Part shown: piece by piece, positions 1 through 5,313 of the stretch
How positions within the stretch are numbered: position 1 is the stretch's first letter
Layout of the letters: every line of letters begins with the position of its first letter
Origin: Chloroflexota bacterium
Lineage (GTDB): Bacteria; Chloroflexota; Dehalococcoidia; Lucifugimonadales; JADFKI01
Assembly (NCBI GenBank): GCA_009838595.1
Contig: VXRI01000260.1
Span: 1-7,352 of the forward strand
Direction: 5' to 3'
DNA: 7,352 nt
Translations under genes and position numbers: made by a program
The notes under the pieces: generated by a model
What the model was told of the DNA's origin: nothing
Seen by the model: the letters and a program-made list of their open reading frames with translations, nothing else
The model's database searches: none

Positions 1-8
1 CGTCTGAG

Positions 9-218
9 GTGTTGTCCGAAACGCTGACGCACGTGCAATTGCGGCGATTCCGCAACCGAGCTATCTACCTCGTCAGTTGTCCTTTTTGCCACCAGGAAAT
101 GATGCAATCATCGTTGTCCGGCAAGCGGCGCGAAGTCCGCGAAGAGCGCTACAAGTGCGAGGCCGGACACCGTATTTCGCTGCTACCTTCAAGGAATGGC
201 TCACTCGGCTGGAAGTAG
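9..218 (+). CDS. Small zinc-ribbon protein, unknown function (possibly 5'-partial)
   Basis: This reads as a 69-residue basic protein. Cys24-Pro-Phe-Cys27 and a second pair, Cys50 and His54 in a CxxGH arrangement, could hold one structural zinc, as in small zinc ribbons. Between them is a charged stretch rich in Arg, Lys and Glu (about residues 38-49). I do not recognise a named family, so nucleic-acid or protein binding is only a guess. The GTG start at 9 has little visible ribosome-binding sequence, and the frame stays open to the left edge. The true start may therefore lie outside the window. A strong hairpin follows 20 bases after the stop, as expected for a real transcription unit. The gene is too short for coding statistics to be decisive. 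Confidence 0.5.
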   Translation: MLSETLTHVQLRRFRNRAIYLVSCPFCHQEMMQSSLSGKRREVREERYKCEAGHRISLLPSRNGSLGWK

Positions 219-237
219 CGCCAACTCACACTACAAC

Positions 238-295
238 GAACTGCCGGCGGCACAATGGCATAAGCATTCAAGCCCGCCGGCAGTTCATGTCTTTT
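238..295 (+). terminator. Hairpin with perfect 13-bp stem, probable terminator
   Basis: The arms GAACTGCCGGCGG (238-250) and CCGCCGGCAGTTC (274-286) pair perfectly. The 23-base loop can itself form a small AATG/CATT stem (254-257 with 265-268). A short T-run (TTTT, 292-295) follows on the plus strand and there is none on the minus strand. This orientation fits termination of the small gene upstream. The loop is longer than in a typical intrinsic terminator. Confidence 0.55.
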
Positions 296-380
296 GCTCG
301 GACCAGTATTTGTCCCTGCCGACAAGCCTCGATGAATCGCGAGCCAACGACTAGCGGACAATAGCCGTAGAGACGCGGAT

Positions 381-1250
381 ATGACTAAAATCGCAGACCT
401 GCACACCCGCGCGCGCGGCGGTCCGGTGTTCATTTGCGATTTTTCGCCACCCAAGGGCGTGTTCTACGATAGCATGGGCGTTGCTGCTAGATCGCTCGGC
501 GCAGACTGCATATCGATCCCTTACAACCCTGGCAAGGCTGTGTACGCCAATTCCGCGATAGCCTCGGACGCCATAAGGTCGGCGACAGGCACCGATGTCG
601 CGTTCACCATCGCTACCAGAGACATGAAAATTCTTGCCGCGCAATGCCTGCTTGCCGGCGCTGCGTTGCTAGGGCTGGAAAATACCATCGTCGTGCGAGG
701 CGACGATTTCACCAGCAGCGAATTGCGACAGGTGAAGCCCGTCCACGACCGCACTCCGACTGCGTTAATCCAATCCATCACTGCCCTGAATAACGGCATC
801 GATTTCAAGGGCAGGCAATTCGGCGCGCCAACCAACTTCTGCATCGGCGCGGCAATCGACACCAGCCGTCCTGTTGAACGCGAAGTCGCGCTCGCTAAAC
901 GCAAGATTGATGCCGGCGCACACTTCTTCATCACCCAGCCCGGCTTCTCGCCCGACGCGCCGCTGCATTTCGGTGAGGCGTACACGCAGACTTACGGTGA
1001 TGCCTTGCCAATACCTATATTCTTCGGCATTCAAGTTATGGCGCCGGGCAGCATAGCATTCACCGAGATTCCGCAGTCCGTCAGCGACGATCTGAGCGCC
1101 GGCGTTTCGCCGGCGGACATCGCCAGCCACGCCGTGGATGCGTTCTTGGCGGCAGGCATATCATCCTTCTACCTGATGCCGCCAATCCTGGGTGGCGGCA
1201 AGCGAGATTACGATTCGGCTGCTAAGGTTATCCGACGCTTCAGAACCTAG
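381..1250 (+). CDS. Methylenetetrahydrofolate reductase family protein (MetF-like)
   Basis: Enzymes of this FAD-binding TIM-barrel family reduce 5,10-methylene-tetrahydrofolate to 5-methyl-tetrahydrofolate in the cytoplasm, supplying methyl groups for methionine synthesis or C1 pathways. The 289-residue length is normal. Visible landmarks are the first-strand motif CDFSPPKG (19-26), the TRDMKILAAQ segment (79-88), VVRGDD (104-109) with the FAD-contacting Asp108, and ITQPGF (184-189) with the substrate-binding Gln186. In Escherichia coli MetF the first-strand motif is FEFFPP and carries a catalytic Glu. Here that position appears to be Asp20, which marks a divergent subclass. Only one start codon (ATG 381) is available after the last in-frame stop, and its ribosome-binding site is weak. 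No methionine synthase or corrinoid methyltransferase gene is adjacent, so the physiological pathway cannot be read from context. Confidence 0.85.
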   Translation: MTKIADLHTRARGGPVFICDFSPPKGVFYDSMGVAARSLGADCISIPYNPGKAVYANSAIASDAIRSATGTDVAFTIATRDMKILAAQCLLAGAALLGLENTIVVRGDDFTSSELRQVKPVHDRTPTALIQSITALNNGIDFKGRQFGAPTNFCIGAAIDTSRPVEREVALAKRKIDAGAHFFITQPGFSPDAPLHFGEAYTQTYGDALPIPIFFGIQVMAPGSIAFTEIPQSVSDDLSAGVSPADIASHAVDAFLAAGISSFYLMPPILGGGKRDYDSAAKVIRRFRT

Positions 1251-1263
1251 CGCTGTAGGCGGC

Positions 1264-1314
1264 ATAAATCAATCACCATTAATCCTAACTTTCGTCCTTC
1301 AATAGAGAAGGGAC
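1264..1314 (+). repeat. Degenerate dispersed intergenic repeat, copy A
   Basis: This segment just after the MetF-like gene resembles, in order, the minus strand of 5191-5233. Both contain ATAAATCA (1264-1271), TCCTA (1283-1287), a pyrimidine-rich CTTT stretch, and the identical ten bases GAGAAGGGAC (1305-1314). The span is 51 bases here and 43 bases in the other copy. The CCTTC/GAAGG core can form a short hairpin. Copy A looks more degenerate than copy B. Confidence 0.5.
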
Positions 1315-1329
1315 ACTGAGCGTAAAAGA

Positions 1330-1355
1330 AGAGCCGCCCAAACATGGACGGCTTC
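1330..1355. terminator. Bidirectional terminator between convergent genes
   Basis: AGCCGCCC (1332-1339) pairs with GGACGGCT (1346-1353) across an AAACAT loop, with one C/A mismatch. On the minus strand the stem is followed by CTTCTTTTA, a reasonable U-tract for the 98-residue gene. On the plus strand it is followed by TTCGTCTT, a poorer tract that could serve the MetF-like gene. The position between two convergent stops supports the call. Confidence 0.6.
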
Positions 1356-1402
1356 GTCTTGCCAGTATATTCGCTCTCGCTCAGCCTTCTTGCTGACGCC
1401 TG

Positions 1403-1699
1403 CTAGTCTGAGGATGGCAGCTTACGCGGCTGCTGCACTTCCATCGGCGCGCCGTTGTATCTCAGGTCGCATTGTCCTGCCTTCGTTACTAGCACCGTAA
1501 CGCCCTCTTCGTCGGACTGGTAGCGCCTGCCAAGGTTGATTGTCATGGCGTCAGCGCTGGGCGCCGCGCCATCGAATCCGTTGCTCGAGTCCTTCTCTTG
1601 CAGCGGCACCTCGCCGTCCGTCAGCATTCCATCGCCACCTTTCGTAACGACGAGCTCTGCGCCCGATGGGGTGATATATCTAGTTCCCGCCTTAATCAT
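1403..1699 (-). CDS. Conserved-looking small protein with internally duplicated ~30-residue unit
   Basis: This is a 98-residue protein of unknown function. Two segments resemble each other. The first (residues 5-34) begins GTRY, continues with a VVTKGGDG core and ends in VPLQ. The second (residues 57-89) begins GRRY, continues with VLVTKAGQCD and ends in MEVQ. A variable Ser/Gly/Asp-rich linker joins them. Each unit looks like a short beta-rich element. There are no membrane segments and no signal peptide. I chose the ATG at 1699 because GAGGT lies 9 bases upstream and because the first repeat unit starts right after it. A GTG at 1747 would add 16 residues but has no ribosome-binding sequence. 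The gene is downstream of lipA on the same strand but 147 bases away and with its own promoter candidate, so it is probably transcribed separately. Confidence 0.65.
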   Translation of the reverse strand: MIKAGTRYITPSGAELVVTKGGDGMLTDGEVPLQEKDSSNGFDGAAPSADAMTINLGRRYQSDEEGVTVLVTKAGQCDLRYNGAPMEVQQPRKLPSSD

Positions 1700-1771
1700 T
1701 CCTTCTGTACCTCGCCTTGCAATTGGAATAATTCGATCCTGCCGCACTTTAGCGCACTAGGCTATCCAGAC

Positions 1772-1800
1772 ATTTTACTCCCAATCGAAAAAATCTTCAA
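1772..1800 (-). promoter_or_regulatory. Candidate sigma-70 promoter for the duplicated-unit gene
   Basis: On the minus strand, TTGAAG (1795-1800) and TAAAAT (1772-1777) are separated by exactly 17 bases. The -35 matches the consensus at four of six positions and the -10 at five of six. Transcription would begin near 1765, giving a leader of about 65 bases to the ATG at 1699. The region lies between the stop of lipA and the gene. I saw no clear terminator after lipA, so read-through is also possible. Confidence 0.45.
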
Positions 1801-1846
1801 TCGCTGAGCAACCCTGCCTAGCCGATCCATCCATGTAAATATGGCG

Positions 1847-2725
1847 TCAGACCGAGCCTACGCCGCTTGCAGCCGCATGCTGCTCGTCGGCGTGGTACGA
1901 GCTTCGCACTAGCGGACCTGACGCCACATGCCGAAATCCCAACGCCTCGCCTTCCTGTCGCAGCTCATCGAACTCGCCGGGTGTGTACCAGCGCGCTAAT
2001 GGCGCGTGCTTGTCCGACGGTCGCAGGTACTGCCCAATTGTCAGCAGGTCGCAGTCCACCGATCGTAGGTCGCGCATCGTATCGATAACCTCGTCCCAAC
2101 TTTCGCCTAGCCCAACCATCATTCCTGACTTCGTTACTGCGTCTCTGTCCAACCGCTTGGCGTTCGCGAGCAGTTCCAGCGACATATCGTAGGCGCCCTT
2201 GGGACGTACTCGGCGGAACACACGCCGTACCGTCTCAATGTTGTGGTTCAGTGTGTCGGGTTTGGCATCCATCACTTTGGCGAGCGCGTCCCCGTCACCT
2301 TGAAAGTCCGGTATCAGCACTTCGATCTTGCACGAGGGCAGGCGCTTGCGTATCTGTCGAATGCACTGAGCGAAGATGAACGCGCCGCCGTCCGGCAAAT
2401 CGTCCCTGTCCACCGATGTGATGACAGCGTAGCGTAAGCCCAGACGTTTCACTGTCTCCGCGAGTCGTACCGGCTCTTGCAGGTCGAGCGTGGTCGGCAT
2501 GCCGGTGTTGACGGCGCAGTACGAGCAGGCGCGCGTGCAGATGTCGCCGAGCACCATAAATGTCGCCGTGCCGCGGTCCCAGCACTCTCCGATGTTCGGG
2601 CAGTGCGCTTCTTCGCAGACCGTGTTCAGCGCTTCAGACTTTACGAGCTGCCTTAGTTCGATGTAGCCTGCGCTGCCTGGCGCCTTTACTTTCAGCCAGT
2701 CCGGTAGCCTTCTTGCCCTTGCCAT
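1847..2725 (-). CDS. lipA: Lipoyl synthase
   Basis: LipA is a radical-SAM enzyme that inserts two sulfur atoms into the octanoyl group carried by lipoyl domains of pyruvate and 2-oxoglutarate dehydrogenase and the glycine cleavage H protein. The 292-residue length is typical. All family signatures are present: the auxiliary-cluster motif Cys37-x4-Cys42-x5-Cys48 (CEEAHCPNIGEC), the radical-SAM motif Cys63-x3-Cys67-x2-Cys70 (CTRACSYC), TSVDRDDLPDGGA (103-115), HNIETV (161-166) and the C-terminal RSSYHA (275-280), whose Ser276 corresponds to the serine that ligates the auxiliary cluster. The start is supported by GGAGGG three bases upstream of the ATG and by homology starting near the N-terminus. 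No lipB or lplA gene is nearby, so the source of the octanoyl or lipoyl group is not visible here. Confidence 0.97.
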   Translation of the reverse strand: MARARRLPDWLKVKAPGSAGYIELRQLVKSEALNTVCEEAHCPNIGECWDRGTATFMVLGDICTRACSYCAVNTGMPTTLDLQEPVRLAETVKRLGLRYAVITSVDRDDLPDGGAFIFAQCIRQIRKRLPSCKIEVLIPDFQGDGDALAKVMDAKPDTLNHNIETVRRVFRRVRPKGAYDMSLELLANAKRLDRDAVTKSGMMVGLGESWDEVIDTMRDLRSVDCDLLTIGQYLRPSDKHAPLARWYTPGEFDELRQEGEALGFRHVASGPLVRSSYHADEQHAAASGVGSV

Positions 2726-2751
2726 ATTCCCTCCGATTCGTGTGTACCGCT

Positions 2752-2760
2752 ATGATACCA
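2752..2760 (-). promoter_or_regulatory. lipA: Candidate extended -10 promoter for lipA
   Basis: On the minus strand the sequence TGGTATCAT forms a TGn extended -10 element with a TATCAT hexamer that matches five of six consensus positions. No good -35 lies at the usual distance, which is acceptable for extended -10 promoters. Initiation near 2745 would leave a leader of about 20 bases with the GGAGGG ribosome-binding site. The rest of the 263-base lipA/reductase intergenic region has no gene I can support. Confidence 0.4.
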
Positions 2761-2912
2761 GATTGCGCCGATTTTGACGCAGTTCTTCCTTCCTCCTGTT
2801 ATGGGTGATATGGGAAAAAAGAATAGGATGGAGGGACCGGCAGTGAATGAAATATACCACTTCAATATGCCACATCATAATAGCCTTAAGAGGCAGCCCT
2901 GGCGTTATACAA

Positions 2913-2940
2913 TTGAGACGGTTCACGCTATCATTAGCAT
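2913..2940 (+). promoter_or_regulatory. Weak candidate promoter for the F420-dependent reductase gene
   Basis: TTGAGA (2913-2918; five of six) and TAGCAT (2935-2940; four of six) are 16 bases apart, about 50 bases upstream of the ATG at 2989. TATACA at 2906-2911 is an alternative -10 but has only a poor -35. The gene's ribosome-binding site AGGAGG is at 2972-2977. Confidence 0.3.
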
Positions 2941-2988
2941 GCCAATTATGGAATAGGAACGAATACGACACAGGAGGCAAGAACAGTT

Positions 2989-3423
2989 ATGGCAGAATAC
3001 ATACCATCGCCGACGGATTGGGTGCGCGAGCAGGTCGAACTGTATGAGAGCAGCGGCGGCACTGAAGGCACAACGCTGCGAGACACCGGGCTGTCCGTCA
3101 TCGTAGTTACGAACCGAGGCAACAAGACGGGCGCCATCCGCAAGACGCCGCTGATGCGAGTGAAGGACGGCGACAATTATATTCTCGTAGGCTCGCGCGG
3201 CGGCGCACCGACCAACCCCGTATGGGTGTATAATCTACGCGCGCACGCCGATGTGCAGGTTCGCGACGAGACCGAAGTGCACGACATGCGAGTGCGCGAA
3301 GTTGACGACGAAGAAGAGCGCGCCCGCTTATGGGAACTCTGCGTCGCCGCATTCCCGCCATACGCGGACTACAAGAAAGCCACAGAGCGCACGATACCCG
3401 TGTTCGTTGCCGAACCTGCATGA
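2989..3423 (+). CDS. Nitroreductase-family, deazaflavin (F420)-dependent oxidoreductase
   Basis: This 144-residue protein belongs to the Ddn-like split-barrel family, whose members use reduced coenzyme F420 to reduce quinones, nitro compounds or other substrates. Family landmarks are the TNRGNKTGAIRKTPLMRV segment (41-58), the cofactor-binding SRGGAPTNPVWVYNLRA block (69-85), and the C-terminal FPPYADYKKATERTIPVFV (122-140). The length is typical. There is no signal peptide or membrane segment, so the protein is likely cytoplasmic or membrane-peripheral. The ATG is preceded by AGGAGG at 2972-2977, with a somewhat long 11-base spacing. The gene stands alone, diverging from lipA and followed by a hairpin terminator. 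The physiological substrate cannot be deduced. The family implies that the organism makes or acquires F420, though a few relatives use FMN or other flavins. Confidence 0.88.
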   Translation: MAEYIPSPTDWVREQVELYESSGGTEGTTLRDTGLSVIVVTNRGNKTGAIRKTPLMRVKDGDNYILVGSRGGAPTNPVWVYNLRAHADVQVRDETEVHDMRVREVDDEEERARLWELCVAAFPPYADYKKATERTIPVFVAEPA

Positions 3424-3456
3424 CGAATCGCGCCCTCGAAGATTCCGCACAAAGCA

Positions 3457-3492
3457 AAAGCCCCACGAGTTTATTTCTAATCGTGGGGCTTT
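3457..3492. terminator. Bidirectional intrinsic terminator
   Basis: A perfect 12-bp stem is formed by AAAGCCCCACGA (3457-3468) and TCGTGGGGCTTT (3481-3492) around a 12-base AT-rich loop. On the minus strand the stem runs into CTTTTGCTTT, a good U-tract for the orphan gene at 3540-3722. On the plus strand only the CTTT inside the stem is available for the reductase gene. Confidence 0.8.
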
Positions 3493-3539
3493 AACCCGTT
3501 GGAGCTGCCAACCTAATGTCAACAGCGGAAATTGTCAAC

Positions 3540-3722
3540 CTAGAAGGAATAGTATCGCACGCCGGGCGAAACCATTCGGAAGTGCCATCCGCCCTTGCCG
3601 GTCTTCTTCTGCACCTGCTCAGACTCCTCCAGTAGTTCCTCGATTTCCCGTGTAGCCTTTGAGTTGAGCTTCTCGCTCACTATTCCCTGCTCTCGCCGCT
3701 CAAGAATCACTGCTTCTGTCAT
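3540..3722 (-). CDS. Orphan 60-residue protein, unknown function
   Basis: I do not recognise this small protein. Residues 1-40 are highly charged and likely helical (ERREQG, ATREIEELLEESEQVQKK), with a possible short coiled coil at about 23-40. The C-terminus (41-60) is Gly/aromatic-rich and basic, ending VRYYSF, and looks like one or two beta strands. The start at 3722 is well determined: AAGGAGGTGG (3727-3736) lies just upstream at ideal spacing. A longer reading that begins at 3818 would run through the promoter and is not credible. A near-consensus promoter and a terminator frame the gene as a monocistronic unit. Its size and charge would fit a small regulator or an antitoxin-like protein, but no toxin partner is adjacent, so this is speculation. 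Confidence 0.7.
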   Translation of the reverse strand: MTEAVILERREQGIVSEKLNSKATREIEELLEESEQVQKKTGKGGWHFRMVSPGVRYYSF

Positions 3723-3753
3723 AGAACCACCTCCTTCAAGAGTGTACGATATG

Positions 3754-3782
3754 AATATAACACTTGATACAATGCATGTCAA
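3754..3782 (-). promoter_or_regulatory. Strong sigma-70-type promoter of the orphan gene
   Basis: On the minus strand, a perfect TTGACA (3777-3782) is followed after exactly 17 bases by TATATT (3754-3759; five of six). Transcription should begin near 3747, leaving a leader of about 25 bases that contains the AAGGAGGTGG ribosome-binding site. This is the best promoter in the window. Confidence 0.75.
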
Positions 3783-3837
3783 TATAGTGGTATTTTTCAC
3801 ATAAACTTTGATACACATTTCACAAAGTTTTGATTCA
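3764..3837 (+). promoter_or_regulatory. Three TTGATWCA boxes, possible operator sites
   Basis: TTGATACA occurs at 3764-3771 and again at 3808-3815, and TTGATTCA at 3830-3837. The starts are 44 and 22 bases apart, which is close to four and two helical turns, so the boxes would face the same side of the DNA. The first box lies inside the spacer of the orphan-gene promoter. The second lies in the spacer of an inverted repeat, AAACTTTG (3803-3810) with CAAAGTTT (3823-3830). The region is distinctly AT-rich against its surroundings. Chance recurrence in AT-rich DNA cannot be excluded. Confidence 0.35.
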
Positions 3838-3862
3838 AGCTCGTTGGAAAAGACGCCTCCAA

Positions 3863-3891
3863 TTGTTTTCGCGTCCTGTTCACGCTACCAT
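3863..3891 (+). promoter_or_regulatory. Candidate promoter giving a leaderless RNA methyltransferase mRNA
   Basis: TTGTTT (3863-3868) and TACCAT (3886-3891) are 17 bases apart. The -10 ends six bases before the ATG at 3898, so transcription would start at or next to the start codon. That would explain why no Shine-Dalgarno sequence precedes this gene. The hexamers are only moderate matches. Confidence 0.35.
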
Positions 3892-3897
3892 TGCTAC

Positions 3898-5190
3898 ATG
3901 TCAAACCAACAAGCCCAACAGGCGCAGATAAATCCCAGCATCCAGCGTCGTCGCAAGGACAAGGACGCGGCGCCGGAAATTGCCACGCTCGAATTGCACG
4001 CATGGGGCGATCTTGGGGACACCCTTGCGAACTTTGAAGATGGCGTTGTTAACGTGTTCGGCGGCATACTGGGCGAGCGTGTGCGCGCGCGCATAATTCG
4101 CTATCGCCGCAGACGTCGCCACCATGTATCCGCCATCGTTGTCGAGGTCATCGACGCATCACCGCACAGGATCGACCCGCCTTGTGCATACTTCGGCGCG
4201 TGCACAGGCTGTCAATGGCAGCACATCGACTACGACTACCAACTTGAACTAAAGCGGCAGCGCGTGGAGAATGCGCTCGGCGAGTACCCGGAACTGCGCG
4301 GCATCATCGTCTCCGAGACGCTGCCCAGCCCGCAGATGTTTGGCTACCGCAATCACGCGCGCTTCACTATTCGCGAATCCGGCATGCTCGGCTACATCAA
4401 TCGGCTGACGCGCCGCTTCGTCAAGGTCGATGACTGCGCGCTGATGCACCCGGGGATTAACGAAGCATTGCGTGCGCTGCAAGGCAAGGCCGCAGAGACC
4501 ACGCAGCTTTCGGTCCGATACGGCGTCAACACCGGGGATTGGCTAATTCAGCCAACTATGCACAACCCGGAAATACCGCTTCCGACCGGGCAGACGCATT
4601 ACTGGGAACAGATGCACGACCGCCGCCTGCGCATCGCGTCTCCATCGTTCGCGCAGGTTAACACGCCGCAGGCTGAACGGCTCGCCACCATTGTTGGCGA
4701 ACGCCTTCAGCTCGATGGCACCGAAACGCTGGTTGACGCATACGCAGGAGTCGGCACATTCGCAGTGCTGCTCGCGGATTCTGCGCGCCGTGTAATCGCC
4801 ATCGAAGAATCGTCCGCAGCCGTCAACGACGCAGCCGTGAACATCGAAGGCATCGCCAACCTAGAGTTCGTTTGCAGCAGAACGGAAGACTACCTGGACT
4901 CGCTCGACGACCCGCCGGACGCTGTCATAATCGACCCGCCGCGAGTCGGCTGCCACCCTGCAACCCTGGACGCGCTTATCCGCCGCAAGCCAAAGCGCAC
5001 TGTCTATGTGTCTTGCGATCCCGGCAGCCTAGCCCGCGATCTCGCCTACCTAGTCGCAGGCGGATTCGCCGTTGTCTCCGTCGAACCAATGGACATGTTC
5101 CCGCAAACCTACCACACCGAATGCATCGCAACCCTTGTCCCAGCGGTTACACTGCCTGCCGGCGGTCGGCTGGGCGATACACTCTTGTGA
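3898..5190 (+). CDS. SAM-dependent RNA uracil-5-methyltransferase (TrmA/RumA/RlmD family)
   Basis: The enzyme methylates carbon 5 of a uridine in 23S rRNA or tRNA using S-adenosylmethionine. An N-terminal TRAM-like RNA-binding domain spans about residues 26-86. Next comes the iron-sulfur cluster motif Cys96-x5-Cys102-x2-Cys105, with a probable fourth ligand at Cys180. The C-terminal Rossmann methyltransferase domain shows FAQVN (251-255), the SAM-binding loop DAYAGVGTF (280-288), IIDPPR (344-349), the nucleophile Cys373 in VSCDPGSLARDL and the general base Glu408 in FPQTYHTE. At 430 residues it is of normal length, and no key residue is missing. I chose ATG 3898 because residues encoded further upstream (from a TTG at 3808) do not resemble the family. 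There is no Shine-Dalgarno sequence. Whether it is RlmD-, RlmC- or TrmA-like in target cannot be decided from sequence alone; the Fe-S cysteines favour the rRNA-acting RumA type. Confidence 0.93.
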   Translation: MSNQQAQQAQINPSIQRRRKDKDAAPEIATLELHAWGDLGDTLANFEDGVVNVFGGILGERVRARIIRYRRRRRHHVSAIVVEVIDASPHRIDPPCAYFGACTGCQWQHIDYDYQLELKRQRVENALGEYPELRGIIVSETLPSPQMFGYRNHARFTIRESGMLGYINRLTRRFVKVDDCALMHPGINEALRALQGKAAETTQLSVRYGVNTGDWLIQPTMHNPEIPLPTGQTHYWEQMHDRRLRIASPSFAQVNTPQAERLATIVGERLQLDGTETLVDAYAGVGTFAVLLADSARRVIAIEESSAAVNDAAVNIEGIANLEFVCSRTEDYLDSLDDPPDAVIIDPPRVGCHPATLDALIRRKPKRTVYVSCDPGSLARDLAYLVAGGFAVVSVEPMDMFPQTYHTECIATLVPAVTLPAGGRLGDTLL

Positions 5191-5236
5191 GTCCCTTCTC
5201 CCTGTGGGAAAAGGCTAGGACGGGGTGATTTATCAC
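5191..5236 (-). repeat. Dispersed intergenic repeat with hairpin, copy B
   Basis: Starting immediately after the methyltransferase stop codon, CCTTCTCCC (5194-5202) pairs with GGGAAAAGG (5206-5214) around a TGT loop, with one mismatch. GTGATTTATCAC (5225-5236) forms a second small palindrome. The minus strand shares ATAAATCA, TCCTA and the ten bases GAGAAGGGAC with copy A at 1264-1314. The style resembles the REP-like CCCTTCTCCC...GGGAGAAGG families scattered between genes in many bacteria. It may also help end the upstream transcript. Confidence 0.55.
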
Positions 5237-5275
5237 AGACTGAATCATGCCCGCCTCTAATCGAACGGCAATGGA

Positions 5276-5303
5276 TTACCACGCCATAACTTTCGTGTAA
5301 AAT
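5276..5303 (+). promoter_or_regulatory. Candidate promoter of the maf-tat operon
   Basis: TTACCA (5276-5281) and TAAAAT (5298-5303) are 16 bases apart, matching the consensus at four and five of six positions. Transcription would begin near 5310, only about four bases before the maf ATG. This fits the absence of a Shine-Dalgarno sequence in front of maf. Confidence 0.4.
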
Positions 5304-5313
5304 AGGCACTATC

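Noticed and set aside
219..380. Possible riboswitch (folate, SAM or cobalamin) upstream of the MetF-like gene
   Set aside because: Apart from the terminator hairpin I could match no conserved riboswitch core in this 162-base region.
521..985. Minus-strand open frame (154 codons) opposite the MetF-like gene
   Set aside because: Antisense shadow of a well-supported gene; no ribosome-binding site and no recognisable motif.
2774..2956. Plus-strand open frame of 60 codons in the lipA/reductase intergenic region
   Set aside because: No Shine-Dalgarno sequence, no recognisable motif, and it covers the most likely promoter of the reductase gene.
3107..3466. Minus-strand open frame (119 codons) opposite the reductase gene
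   Set aside because: Arg/Ser/Cys-rich shadow translation antisense to a recognised protein and crossing the terminator stem.
3251..3655. Plus-strand open frame (134 codons) running past the reductase gene
   Set aside because: It overlaps the reductase in another frame, crosses the terminator hairpin and reads antisense through the orphan gene; its composition is not protein-like.
3723..3818. N-terminal extension of the 60-residue orphan protein, beginning at 3818
   Set aside because: It would translate the strong promoter and the Shine-Dalgarno region; the ATG at 3722 has ideal signals.
3808..3897. N-terminal extension of the RNA methyltransferase from a TTG at 3808
   Set aside because: The extra residues do not resemble the family and would cover the inverted repeat and candidate promoter; ATG 3898 begins just before the TRAM domain.
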